Shown: positions 1 through 7,632, counted from the first letter of the stretch. The stretch is 9,500 bases of DNA from an uncultured Bacteroidota bacterium (GCA_903888655.1 CAISUR010000048.1:1-9500); one strand, 5' to 3'. Notes: a model not told the origin generated them from the sequence alone. Translations and numbers: made by a program.

Positions 1-160
1 CATACTGTGTTTTTCCAATAAAACCGTCTGCACCATTTTCCCTCGCCTCTTCTTCATTTTCAGTCTTATCAAGATTACTAAATATAATAACCTTTAAATT
101 AGAATCATATTTGCCACTTTTTTTCAATTCTTTAACCGGACCAAAAGGAGAAAAAATTAC
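1..160 (-). pseudogene. Response-regulator receiver domain, 5'-truncated remnant (3' part runs off the window)
   Basis: The minus strand is open for 53 codons from position 160 to the window edge. It reads as the second half of a CheY-like receiver: KELKKSG, then LKVIIFSN (beta-4 with the conserved Ser/Thr position), an acidic helix (DKTENEEEAREN), then GADGFIGKTQY, which matches the GAD-x-(Y/F)-(L/I)-x-K motif ending beta-5 with its conserved lysine. The first half, with the acidic pocket and phosphoacceptor Asp, is absent. An in-frame TAA lies at 161-163 and the fragment has no Met codon, so it cannot be an intact gene as it stands. Receiver-like character fades upstream of about position 135. 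The C-terminus lies outside the window, so whether an output domain follows is unknown. A short stand-alone receiver is the simplest guess. Confidence 0.6.
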
Positions 161-344
161 TTACGATAAAGTAGAAACTTGTTGTCCGTTTCCAACCAAA
201 AGAAATGTTATGGGAGTCGGCACATTAGATATCTATAATGTACTAATAGAAGGAAGTAATAAACCTATGGTGCTCTATATCAATATTTATGAGAAAAGTA
301 CAATCTTATGTCCTAAAGGATTTTCAATTAAAAAATTAAACTAA
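111..344 (+). pseudogene. C-terminal fragment of a small secreted protein (Bacteroidota family often labelled 2-dehydro-3-deoxyphosphooctonate aldolase)
   Basis: This plus-strand frame ends at TAA 342-344. From about residue 4 it resembles, from memory, the C-terminus of a small Flavobacteriaceae lipoprotein family often mislabelled as an aldolase: N-S-LTGPKGEKI, a CCPF Cys pair, G-TLDIYNV, then KPMVLYINIY and a terminal PKGF. The usual N-terminal signal peptide or lipobox and the first half are missing. The only nominal start is a TTG, and upstream the frame runs into DNA that codes for a receiver fragment on the other strand. It is therefore a 5'-truncated remnant and probably not expressed. 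The aldolase label has no catalytic support here, and I do not assign a function. No plus-strand terminator is evident after it. Confidence 0.5.
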
Positions 345-371
345 TTTTTTAAATCATGTTATTACAATAGC

Positions 372-401
372 AAAAAATCTGCTTCAATTATGAAACAGAT
401 T
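372..401 (-). terminator. Rho-independent terminator of acs
   Basis: Read on the minus strand, arms at 392-401 and 376-385 form a 10-bp stem (AATCTGTTTC with GAAGCAGATT) with one G-U wobble and a six-base loop. The stem is followed at once by a run of six T (372-377, partly within the stem). On the plus strand the same position is a C-A mismatch and no T tract follows, so the signal is oriented for acs, whose stop codon lies about 30 nt upstream. Confidence 0.85.
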
Positions 402-431
402 CTTAAACAAAACCAAATGCTCTAAAATAAA

Positions 432-2339
432 CTATAATTTTCCTTCTTTGATTTCTTCTACAATTTCAGGGTTGAGTAATGTTGAGATATCACCAAAGTT
501 AGAGAAATCACCTTCGGCAATCTTACGTAAAATTCGACGCATGATTTTACCCGAACGCGTTTTAGGTAAACCACTCACAAACTGTATTTTATCCAATTTG
601 GCAATGGGTCCAATTTGATCTGAAATGAGTTGATTAATCTCTTTGGCTAAATTCTCTTGATTACGAGATTCACCTACTTCTTTCAAGATTACAAATCCGT
701 ATAACGCATTTCCTTTAATATCGTGAGGGAATCCAACAATAGCACTTTCGGCAACAGCAGGGTGCTCGTTGATGGCATCTTCTATGGGAGCGGTTCCTAA
801 ATTATGTCCAGAAACAATAATCACATCATCTACCCTTCCAGTAATCCTGTAATAGCCCACTTCATCACGCAACGCGCCATCACCCGTAAAATATTTTCCA
901 GGAAATGCCGAGAAATAGGTTTCTCTATACCGTTGGTGATCGCCCCAAATGGTTCTTGCCATTGATGGCCATGGGAATTTAATACACAAACTTCCCGTCA
1001 CTTGATTACCCTCAATTTCATTGCGCAATTCATCCATTAAAACGGGTTGAATTCCGGGTAATGGTAACGAGGCATAGGTTGGTTTGGTTGGGGTTACAAA
1101 AGGAATTGGAGAAATCATAATGCCACCTGTTTCGGTTTGCCACCAGGTATCAACTAACGGGCAACGCTTCCCTCCTACGTGGTCATTGTACCAGTGCCAA
1201 GCTTCTTCATTGATAGGCTCACCTACCGATCCAATAACTTTTAACGAGCTCAAAGGGAAACGCTGTACATAATCTAAACTTTCTTTAGCCAAAGCACGAA
1301 TAGCAGTTGGAGCGGTATAGAATTGATTGACTTTATGTTTTTCTATGACTTCCCAAAAACGACTGAAATCGGGATATGAAGGCACACCTTCAAAAATTAC
1401 TGTAGTAGCACCATTCAATAGAGGTCCGTATAATATGTACGAATGTCCTGTAATCCAACCAATATCAGCTGTACACCAATACACGTCATTTTCTTCATAA
1501 TTGAATATATTTTTAAAAGTATAGGCCGTATACACCATATAACCTGCTGTAGTATGTACCATTCCTTTTGGTTTTCCGGTGGAACCCGAAGTGTAAAGAA
1601 TGAATAATGGGTCTTCGGCATCCATAATTTCGGCAACGCAATTTGGAATGGAAGCATCCATTAAAGGTTGTAGCCATTGGTCACGCCCCTCTTTCATGTT
1701 TACTTGAGTGTTAGTTCTTTTTACTACCAATACTTTTTCTACACAAGGTGATTTTTCTAGCGCTTCATCTACAATTCCTTTTAAATCGATAGCTTTATTT
1801 CCTCTATAACTCCCATCAGAAGTAATCACCATTTTACAATCGCAATCATTAATACGAGCTGAAACAGCAGAAGATGAAAACCCTGCAAAAACGACCGAGT
1901 GAATCGCTCCAATTCGGGCACAAGCTAAAACTGACACTGCCAATTCAGGAATCATAGGAAGATAAATACAAACGCGGTCTCCTTTTTTAACCCCTTGTTC
2001 ACGCAACACATTGGCCATTCGAGAAACTCTGGCATATAACTCATTATAGGAGATATGTTGCGCTTCTTCTTTTGGGTCATTCGGTTCAAAAATAATAGCC
2101 GTTTTGTCCCCTTTTTTAGCTAAATGACGGTCAATACAATTTTTTGTAATATTTACTTTGGCATCTACAAACCACTTAAATTGGGCTTCTTGCATATCAA
2201 ATTCTAATACTTTTTCCCATTTTTGGTACCAAGTAAAGTTTTCATCAGCTATTCGATCCCAAAATTTTCTGGGCTCACGAACCGATTTTTTATACATTTT
2301 AAAGTAATGCTCTAAATTGTCTATTTTATAGTAACTCAT
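432..2339 (-). CDS. acs: Acetate--CoA ligase (AMP-forming acetyl-CoA synthetase)
   Basis: This cytoplasmic enzyme converts acetate, ATP and CoA to acetyl-CoA, AMP and PPi through an acetyl-adenylate. The 635 residues are close to the usual length (about 630-655). In order: the N-terminal ACS domain with KFWDRIA and TWYQKWEKV, the phosphate loop YTSGSTGKPKG (249-259), the substrate-pocket and adenine motif DTWWQTETGG (397-406; W400 is in the place of the Trp that limits the acyl pocket to acetate in Salmonella Acs), YFTGDG (483-488), the hinge GRVDD (501-505), and the C-terminal PKTRSGKIMRR with catalytic Lys598, the lysine commonly regulated by acetylation. The chosen ATG gives the expected N-terminus. 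It is the last gene before a terminator and has its own upstream region carrying an element shared with the prpE-like gene. Confidence 0.95.
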   Translation of the reverse strand: MSYYKIDNLEHYFKMYKKSVREPRKFWDRIADENFTWYQKWEKVLEFDMQEAQFKWFVDAKVNITKNCIDRHLAKKGDKTAIIFEPNDPKEEAQHISYNELYARVSRMANVLREQGVKKGDRVCIYLPMIPELAVSVLACARIGAIHSVVFAGFSSSAVSARINDCDCKMVITSDGSYRGNKAIDLKGIVDEALEKSPCVEKVLVVKRTNTQVNMKEGRDQWLQPLMDASIPNCVAEIMDAEDPLFILYTSGSTGKPKGMVHTTAGYMVYTAYTFKNIFNYEENDVYWCTADIGWITGHSYILYGPLLNGATTVIFEGVPSYPDFSRFWEVIEKHKVNQFYTAPTAIRALAKESLDYVQRFPLSSLKVIGSVGEPINEEAWHWYNDHVGGKRCPLVDTWWQTETGGIMISPIPFVTPTKPTYASLPLPGIQPVLMDELRNEIEGNQVTGSLCIKFPWPSMARTIWGDHQRYRETYFSAFPGKYFTGDGALRDEVGYYRITGRVDDVIIVSGHNLGTAPIEDAINEHPAVAESAIVGFPHDIKGNALYGFVILKEVGESRNQENLAKEINQLISDQIGPIAKLDKIQFVSGLPKTRSGKIMRRILRKIAEGDFSNFGDISTLLNPEIVEEIKEGKL

Positions 2340-2346
2340 TTTCTTA

Positions 2347-2377
2347 AGTAATTAGTAATTAGTGACTAGTAATTAGT
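2347..2377. repeat. Heptamer tandem repeat in the acs leader
   Basis: About 4.4 copies of the 7-bp unit AGTAATT lie in tandem, the third being AGTGACT. The tract sits between the putative -7 box of acs and its start codon, ending only 8 bp before the ATG, so it would be transcribed as part of the 5' leader. Similar short AT-rich repeats occur in intergenic DNA of Flavobacteriaceae, as far as I recall. Confidence 0.7.
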
Positions 2378-2388
2378 CTTTTGGTTTT

Positions 2389-2397
2389 GTAAATATA
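2389..2397 (-). promoter_or_regulatory. Putative -7 box of the acs promoter
   Basis: On the minus strand this reads TATATTTAC, matching the Bacteroidota -7 consensus TAnnTTTG except for the last base. No good TTG -33 box is found at the usual spacing (a TTC lies 16 nt upstream), which suggests a weak core promoter needing an activator. The leader to the ATG would be about 45 nt. The box is supported mainly by its counterpart at the same distance from the shared element upstream of the prpE-like gene. Confidence 0.5.
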
Positions 2398-2422
2398 AGT
2401 ATTCTATTATTTTGAAAAAGAT

Positions 2423-2443
2423 TTTTCTTGCTAAATAGGTATA
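2423..2443 (-). promoter_or_regulatory. Shared 21-bp upstream element, acs copy
   Basis: The plus strand begins TTTTCTTGCTAAATAGGTAT and has one more matching base. It is identical over all 21 bp to positions 4467-4487. It ends exactly 25 nt upstream of the TATATTTAC box, and the other copy has the same 25-nt spacing to TACATTTAC. This puts it roughly -38 to -60 from the expected start of transcription, a usual activator position. It is not palindromic. The binding protein is unknown. Confidence 0.7.
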
Positions 2444-2499
2444 GATGAATGAATTTTTGATTTTAACATTTCTAGATTGTCGGATTTATTGTATATCAA

Positions 2500-4395
2500 T
2501 TATCTAAACGAACCAATTTTTGCTTTTTCAAACTCTTCTTTAATTTCATCAATAATCGCTTCATCGTCAATAGTTGATGGGATTTGGAAATTTTCTCCAT
2601 CGGCAATGCTTCGCAATAATTTTCTAAGGATTTTTCCTGAACGTGTTTTAGGCAAACGTTCTACAATAACTACATCACGTAATGAAGCAACAGCTCCGAT
2701 TTGCTCTCGAACCAAATGCACTACTTCGTGTTGTAATTGGAAATGTTCTATATGTTCTCCAGATTTGTTTACCACCAAGGCTAACGGAACTTGTCCTTTT
2801 AAATCGTCATTTATACCAATTACAGCACATTCGGCTACTGAATGATGGGATGAAACTATTTCTTCCATTTCGGCAGTGGACAAGCGATGCCCTGCCACAT
2901 TGATAACATCATCTACACGACCTGTAATGAAAATATAATTATCAGTATCTTTAAATCCGCCATCACCTGAGAAATAATAACCCGGAAATTTATTCAAATA
3001 CCCCGATTTAAAACGTTCGTTATCGTTCCATAAATCCAACATAGTTCCGGGTGGTAATGGTAATTTGATTACCACATAACCTTCTTCATTCGGGCCTAAT
3101 TCGGTACCATTTTCTCCCAATATTTTGATATCATAACCTGCAACCGATTTTCCAGCAGAACCTGGTTTTACTGGCAAATACTCCACTCCCATCATATCTG
3201 CAATCATGGGCCAACCCGATTCGGTTTGCCACCAATGGTCAATTGCTGGTACTGGAATATGAGCATTATACCATTCTAAAGTAGCCACATCACAACGTTC
3301 ACCGGCTAAGAATTGCGTTCTCAAGCATGATAAATCGTATTGCTTAATGAATTCGCCATTGGGATCTTCTTTCTTAATGGCGCGAATGGCTGTTGGAGCT
3401 GTAAACATCGTACTTACTCTATGTTCGTCAATTACTCTCCAAAACGTACTTGCATCTGGAGTTTTAATGGGTTTTCCTTCAAATATAATGGTAGCATTTC
3501 TGTTGATGAGTGGGCCATATACAATAAAACTGTGTCCCACTACCCAACCCACATCGGATGCCGCCCAAAAAACCTCATCTTGTTGGACGCCATAGATGTA
3601 TTGCATTGAAAATTTAAGTGCTGTAGCATAACCTCCTGTATCTCTTACGATTCCTTTTGGTTTTCCGGTAGTTCCCGAAGTGTACAAAACATACAAAGGA
3701 TGTGTTGCATTAACCGACACACATGGCGCTTCTTCCGAACCATAAACTAAGGCATCATAATCGACATCGTATTTTTTAAATGGAATTCTGGCTCCTAATT
3801 TTCTATTAAAAATAATGACTTTCTTTGGTTTGTGATTGGCTAATGCAATCGCTTCATCGACCAAAGGTTTGTAGGCAATTAATCGATCAATTTCTATTCC
3901 AGAAGACGCTGTAATAATGGCTCTAGGTTTGCAATCGTCTATTCGAATGGCTAATTCATGCGGGGCAAATCCGCCAAAAACCACGGAATGCGTGACTCCT
4001 ATTCGGGCACAAGCCAACATGGCAAAAGCCGCCTGCGGTATCATCGGCATGTAAATAACGGCTGTATCGCTTTTTTTCAATCCAAGTGCCAATAAACCGC
4101 CAGCCAATTTAGCAACTTCGGTTTTGACTTCGTTAAAACTGTAACGTTTTACTGTTTGCGTAACAGGAGAATCATAAATGATGGCTGTTTGTTCACCATA
4201 ACCGTCTTCAATATGTTTATCCAATGCTAAATAACAAATATTTAATTCACCATCTTCATACCAAAGCGGGTACTCATTTTTATCTTTTGAAAGTATTATT
4301 GAAGGTTTGTGATACCACTCAATTTGGTCGGCTTGCTCCTTCCAAAATGCTTCTGGAAAGTGTATACTTTTAGCGTAAAATTCTTCGTAATTCAT
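2500..4395 (-). CDS. Propionyl-/acyl-CoA synthetase of the PrpE/ACSS3 type
   Basis: This is an AMP-forming acyl-CoA synthetase (631 residues), cytoplasmic and a clear paralogue of the neighbouring acs. In order: the N-terminal ACS domain with EAFWKEQA and IEWY, GGFAPHELAIRIDDC (141-155), the phosphate loop YTSGTTGKPKG (238-248), DHWWQTESGWP (386-396), YYFSGDG (473-479), GRVDD (492-496) and the C-terminal PKTRSGKILRK with the presumed catalytic Lys589. The short N-terminus, the RDTGGY stretch after the phosphate loop and WWQTESGWP resemble PrpE and ACSS3 proteins more than Acs, so propionate is the likelier preferred substrate. Acetate or other short acids cannot be excluded. It lies 160 nt upstream of acs with no obvious terminator between, so read-through is possible, but acs also has its own promoter-like region. 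Confidence 0.87.
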   Translation of the reverse strand: MNYEEFYAKSIHFPEAFWKEQADQIEWYHKPSIILSKDKNEYPLWYEDGELNICYLALDKHIEDGYGEQTAIIYDSPVTQTVKRYSFNEVKTEVAKLAGGLLALGLKKSDTAVIYMPMIPQAAFAMLACARIGVTHSVVFGGFAPHELAIRIDDCKPRAIITASSGIEIDRLIAYKPLVDEAIALANHKPKKVIIFNRKLGARIPFKKYDVDYDALVYGSEEAPCVSVNATHPLYVLYTSGTTGKPKGIVRDTGGYATALKFSMQYIYGVQQDEVFWAASDVGWVVGHSFIVYGPLINRNATIIFEGKPIKTPDASTFWRVIDEHRVSTMFTAPTAIRAIKKEDPNGEFIKQYDLSCLRTQFLAGERCDVATLEWYNAHIPVPAIDHWWQTESGWPMIADMMGVEYLPVKPGSAGKSVAGYDIKILGENGTELGPNEEGYVVIKLPLPPGTMLDLWNDNERFKSGYLNKFPGYYFSGDGGFKDTDNYIFITGRVDDVINVAGHRLSTAEMEEIVSSHHSVAECAVIGINDDLKGQVPLALVVNKSGEHIEHFQLQHEVVHLVREQIGAVASLRDVVIVERLPKTRSGKILRKLLRSIADGENFQIPSTIDDEAIIDEIKEEFEKAKIGSFR

Positions 4396-4432
4396 TAATA
4401 ATGTATCGTTTGTGGTGGTATTAAATAGTGAA

Positions 4433-4441
4433 GTAAATGTA
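4433..4441 (-). promoter_or_regulatory. Putative -7 box of the prpE-like gene promoter
   Basis: On the minus strand this reads TACATTTAC, one base from the Bacteroidota TAnnTTTG and differing at one position from the acs box TATATTTAC. It is about 38 nt before the ATG, giving a short leader. There is no clear TTG at -33. Confidence rests on the conserved 25-nt spacing from the shared 21-bp element. Confidence 0.5.
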
Positions 4442-4466
4442 CTTAATTTAATAATACATACAGAAA

Positions 4467-4487
4467 TTTTCTTGCTAAATAGGTATA
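4467..4487 (-). promoter_or_regulatory. Shared 21-bp upstream element, prpE-like copy
   Basis: Identical over 21 bp to positions 2423-2443 upstream of acs, with the same 25-nt distance to the downstream -7-like box. The intervening 25 nt differ between the two sites, so the whole region has not simply been duplicated recently. Conservation of sequence and spacing points to a binding site for a common regulator. Its last two bases overlap the palindrome at 4486-4507. Confidence 0.7.
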
Positions 4488-4507
4488 TACGAAATCGATT
4501 TCGTATA
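4486..4507. promoter_or_regulatory. Perfect 22-bp palindrome, candidate operator
   Basis: The half-site TATACGAAATC is followed directly by its exact reverse complement, with no spacer. It sits between the terminator of the kinase/receiver unit and the shared 21-bp element of the prpE-like promoter, about -60 to -80 from the expected transcription start. A dimeric regulator could bind here. Upstream of acs the corresponding position has no such palindrome. It could also fold as a hairpin in read-through RNA. Confidence 0.55.
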
Positions 4508-4541
4508 AAAACAAAAAAAGACCGAATAGCTATATTCAGTC
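4507..4541 (-). terminator. Rho-independent terminator of the sensor kinase/receiver operon
   Basis: On the minus strand, arms at 4533-4541 and 4520-4528 pair as GACTGAATA with TATTCGGTC (9 bp, one G-U wobble) around a TAGC loop. Seven T follow directly, then G and five more T. It lies about 30 nt after the receiver stop codon and separates that unit from the prpE-like gene. Confidence 0.87.
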
Positions 4542-4568
4542 ATTTTATTTTTATCTTATAATTATTGA

Positions 4569-4931
4569 TTAGGATAACAATTCAAACACTTGGTCTACTA
4601 CTTTTTTAATTGAGAATGGTTTGGTTAAATAGGCATCTGCTCCTAGAGTCAAACCTTTTTCGATATCACTTTCTTTATTTTTAGCCGAAAGAAAAATGAC
4701 TTTGGTGTGTTTTAAATTATCGTCTTTCTTGATTTGTTCTAATGTGGCATAGCCGTCCACCATCGGCATCATAACATCCAGAATGATTACGTCTGGGAAA
4801 CTGGTTTTTACAATATCTAAAGCTTCTTGCCCATCACGAGCGATAAAGACTTCATAATTATTCTTTTTAAAAGTATATTCCAACGCCATTACAATGTTGG
4901 GTTCATCGTCAACAATTAAAATCTTCTTCAT
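4569..4931 (-). CDS. Stand-alone response regulator receiver protein (CheY-like)
   Basis: The 120 residues make one complete receiver domain and nothing else. Visible are the acidic pair D8-D9 after the first strand (ILIVDDE), the phosphoacceptor D52 in VIILDVMMP, Ser82 in VIFLSAKN at the conserved Ser/Thr position, GADAYLTKPF with K104, and a closing helix. The start codon comes one nucleotide after the stop of the sensor kinase, so the two are almost certainly co-transcribed and translationally coupled, and the kinase is the obvious phosphodonor. There is no DNA-binding or enzymatic output domain. It must act through a protein partner, pass phosphate on, or act as a phosphate sink. CrbR and CbrB, the partners of related kinases in gammaproteobacteria, are larger regulators with DNA-binding domains, so the pathway differs here. 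Confidence 0.93.
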   Translation of the reverse strand: MKKILIVDDEPNIVMALEYTFKKNNYEVFIARDGQEALDIVKTSFPDVIILDVMMPMVDGYATLEQIKKDDNLKHTKVIFLSAKNKESDIEKGLTLGADAYLTKPFSIKKVVDQVFELLS

Positions 4932-4932
4932 A

Positions 4933-7632
4933 TTAACTATTTTCTACATTTTTATTCTTTGGCAAAGTAAATAAAATACGCGCACCTTTCATACTCGATT
5001 CTGCCCAAATTTTTCCTTTGTGGTGTTCAATGATTTGTTTACAAATGGCTAATCCCAATCCGCTTCCCACAGGTTTTTTTATGTTTTGATTGGTTGATTG
5101 ATAAAATTTCTCAAATATTGCTTCAAAATCGTTCGGATTTATGCCTTTACCATTGTCTTGAACGGAAGTGTATATGTAATCGTCTTTTGATTGTATTTGA
5201 ATGGAAATTAATCCATCATCATCGGGGCAAAATTTTATAGCGTTAGAAATTAAATTCGTAACAACTTGAATAATTCGATCTTCATCATAATAAGCGGTTA
5301 CTTTTTCTTGGCTTTCAATATGTACTGCAATTTTTTTATTTCGGATTAAATGTTGCAACGGTTCAATAGATTTTTCTATGGTTGCTACTAAATTGTGCTT
5401 ATCGGGATGAATGGTTTGTTTGCCTGTTTCAAATTTTTCTAAATCCAAAATCTTATCAATTAATCGATTCAATCGATCTGATTCGGAGATGATGTTTTGT
5501 AAAAATTGTTTTTTCAAATCCTCCGGAATTTCATCATCATCATGCAAAATCTCACTGGCTGCTCTAATAGCGGTAATTGGCGTGCGAAGTTCGTGTGTCA
5601 CCGTATCTAAAAACTCATCTTTCTGTTTGTCTTTTACCATTAACGATTGGTTAGCGTTTTGCAATTTGGCTGTAATTTCTTTTAATTCATTGGAAGTTTC
5701 GGTTAGTTTTTTATTGATGATGATGTTTTCTTTCGATTCTTCTAAAATCTTTAAAACCTCGGGCAACGTAATTTTCTCTTCTTTAACGACACTAGCAATT
5801 AAAATTCGTGCCGAAGCCGTTCCTATATGTCCCGTTAACAAGTTTTCAGAAAATTTAATCAATCGAGCATCGGCCAATTCCTGATTTTTATCGACATTGT
5901 ATTTTACATTAAAAATATTCATAGCGCGTTTAGTGCGATCTTCGCCTAAAAAACGAATCAACACCTTTTCAATATCGTTTCTATAGGCCGTTCCTTTCCA
6001 AATAAAAGCATTCTCGTGATTGGTGATGTATTTATTAATATCTACAAACATTTCGGCATAATTGCGTTCGCGGTAATTTCCTTTAAAACTGACCGATACT
6101 GCAAAATAGACAATGGTATTGAACAATAAACTCCAAAATAACGCATGCGGAATGGGTTGCAAGTAATCCAATCCGAACAATTGAAAGGGTTTTAAAAGCG
6201 AATATCCCATAAAACCTTCTGATATGAAGGAGTTATTGCTAGTACTTAAGCCAATACTGTAGGGAATTAAGAGCGTGTAAATGCAAATTATGAATCCGAT
6301 AAGAATTCCGTATACCGCTCCCAATCGAGAACCACGTCGCCAAAATAAAGCTCCAAAAAAAGCCGGAGCCAATTGCGAAATAATGACAAAAGCAACCAAT
6401 CCAATGGAAACCAAATTATAATCTAAACCAAAAAAACGATACATGAAATACGATAGAATAATTAATGAAAAGATACTAATTCGTCTCGTGTTTAAGATTT
6501 TTCTACTACTTATAGTTTGCTCATTTCCTTTTAACTTTCCGATTAAGTTGTAGGGAATTAAAATGTTGTTGGTTACCATCGTTGATAAGCCAATAGAAGA
6601 AACGACTATCATCGAGATGGCGGCCGAAAAACCTCCTAAAAATACGATAACCGTGAGCGTTTTGTTGTTAAAGAATTGCGGAATTAACAACGAATATTCA
6701 TCGGAATTTACCGATTGACCATCAAATAAAATATTGCCACCCCAAGCAATGGGATACACAAATAAATTGAAGATTAACAAATACAACGGAAACAACCAAA
6801 CTGCTGTGTTGATGTGATTCTCTCGATTGTTTTCAATTACCGAAACTTGAAACTGCCGTGGCAATAAGAATATGGCAAACATCGATAAAATACACAATAA
6901 AAACCAGTTGATGGCTTGCGGCAAACCTCCAATCGTGTTTTTTTCTTTAAAATGTTCTAACAAAGAAGCCTTTTGGTAAATATCATCAAAGCCATTAAAA
7001 ACAAAGAACGTTACGTAAACCCCAATGATCACAAAGAACACCAATTTTAAAACGCTTTCCATGGCTACGGCAGTAACAATTCCTTTACGTTTTTCAGAAG
7101 CATCTACATATCGTGTTCCGTAATACGATGCAAATAAAGCTAAAGCTATGGCGACATAGGTTGTGGTATCGTTAAATAAAAGCGAACTGATTTTAGTTTG
7201 GGTTACAATATGAAAGGTTTCAGCAATGGCTTTAAGTTGCAAAGCAATGTAGGGAATAATTCCTGTGAGACAGATAATAGTAACTATAGCTCCTAAAAAA
7301 CGACTGTTTCCGTAACGCAACGAAATAAAATCGGCAATACTAGATATTTTATTGACTCTTGAAATGCGAATGATTTTCTTTAAAATCATAATCCAAGCCG
7401 GAGCAATGATTATGGGGCCGAGATAAATTGGCAAGTAACTTAACCCACTGTTGGCGGCTACTCCGATACTTCCATAATACGTCCAAGCCGTGCAATAAAC
7501 GGCTAGCGATAAAGTATAGATATACGGATTATTGGTCCATTTGCTGTTTCCTTTTTTCTCTGCCCAATGGGCGATGTAAAAAAGAACGGCCAAATAGATG
7601 GAAAGAATCACTAAAAGTGCTATACTATTCAT
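4933..7632 (-). CDS. Sodium/solute-symporter-type sensor histidine kinase (SSS-STAC-HisKA-HATPase)
   Basis: This 899-residue inner-membrane protein fuses an SLC5/SSS-type transporter to a histidine kinase, as in CbrA and CrbS. About 13 helices lie in residues 3-515. The STAC linker is near 588-633 (LIKFSENLLTGHIGTASARI), a coiled coil covers about 633-670, and the phosphoacceptor H680 lies in THELRTPIT. The ATPase domain shows the N box NLISNAIKF (793-801), DNGKGI (826-831), FEKFYQ (840-845) and GSGLGLAI (856-863). No PAS domain is evident. All kinase motifs are intact, so the protein should be active. Its start overlaps the upstream 64-residue gene by 8 nt and its stop is 1 nt before the receiver gene. 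CrbS-type kinases regulate acs in Vibrio and Pseudomonas. The adjacent CoA ligases suggest a carboxylate signal here too, but the ligand is inferred. Confidence 0.94.
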   Translation of the reverse strand: MNSIALLVILSIYLAVLFYIAHWAEKKGNSKWTNNPYIYTLSLAVYCTAWTYYGSIGVAANSGLSYLPIYLGPIIIAPAWIMILKKIIRISRVNKISSIADFISLRYGNSRFLGAIVTIICLTGIIPYIALQLKAIAETFHIVTQTKISSLLFNDTTTYVAIALALFASYYGTRYVDASEKRKGIVTAVAMESVLKLVFFVIIGVYVTFFVFNGFDDIYQKASLLEHFKEKNTIGGLPQAINWFLLCILSMFAIFLLPRQFQVSVIENNRENHINTAVWLFPLYLLIFNLFVYPIAWGGNILFDGQSVNSDEYSLLIPQFFNNKTLTVIVFLGGFSAAISMIVVSSIGLSTMVTNNILIPYNLIGKLKGNEQTISSRKILNTRRISIFSLIILSYFMYRFFGLDYNLVSIGLVAFVIISQLAPAFFGALFWRRGSRLGAVYGILIGFIICIYTLLIPYSIGLSTSNNSFISEGFMGYSLLKPFQLFGLDYLQPIPHALFWSLLFNTIVYFAVSVSFKGNYRERNYAEMFVDINKYITNHENAFIWKGTAYRNDIEKVLIRFLGEDRTKRAMNIFNVKYNVDKNQELADARLIKFSENLLTGHIGTASARILIASVVKEEKITLPEVLKILEESKENIIINKKLTETSNELKEITAKLQNANQSLMVKDKQKDEFLDTVTHELRTPITAIRAASEILHDDDEIPEDLKKQFLQNIISESDRLNRLIDKILDLEKFETGKQTIHPDKHNLVATIEKSIEPLQHLIRNKKIAVHIESQEKVTAYYDEDRIIQVVTNLISNAIKFCPDDDGLISIQIQSKDDYIYTSVQDNGKGINPNDFEAIFEKFYQSTNQNIKKPVGSGLGLAICKQIIEHHKGKIWAESSMKGARILFTLPKNKNVENS

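Noticed and set aside
111..344. Genuine 2-dehydro-3-deoxyphosphooctonate aldolase (KdsA)
   Set aside because: The sequence has nothing of the KdsA TIM barrel. The name is a common database label for this small secreted family, and only its C-terminal part is present.
2477..2845. 122-codon plus-strand open frame opposite the 3' end of the prpE-like gene
   Set aside because: It lies antisense to conserved C-terminal motifs of the synthetase, and its sequence is not protein-like. The other plus-strand frames opposite the two ligases were rejected for the same reason.
4486..4541. Riboswitch or structured RNA between the receiver and prpE-like genes
   Set aside because: The pairing is explained by one simple terminator hairpin and a separate DNA palindrome. 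No conserved riboswitch core is recognisable.
4569..4931. A full CrbR-like or CbrB-like transcription factor as kinase partner
   Set aside because: The protein is 120 residues, ends right after the receiver fold and is followed by a terminator. There is no room for a LuxR-type or AAA+/Fis output domain.
5411..5884. 157-codon plus-strand open frame opposite the kinase gene
   Set aside because: It is antisense to the HisKA/STAC region of an intact kinase, has Ser/Leu-rich low-complexity composition and matches no family. It is a shadow of the coding strand.
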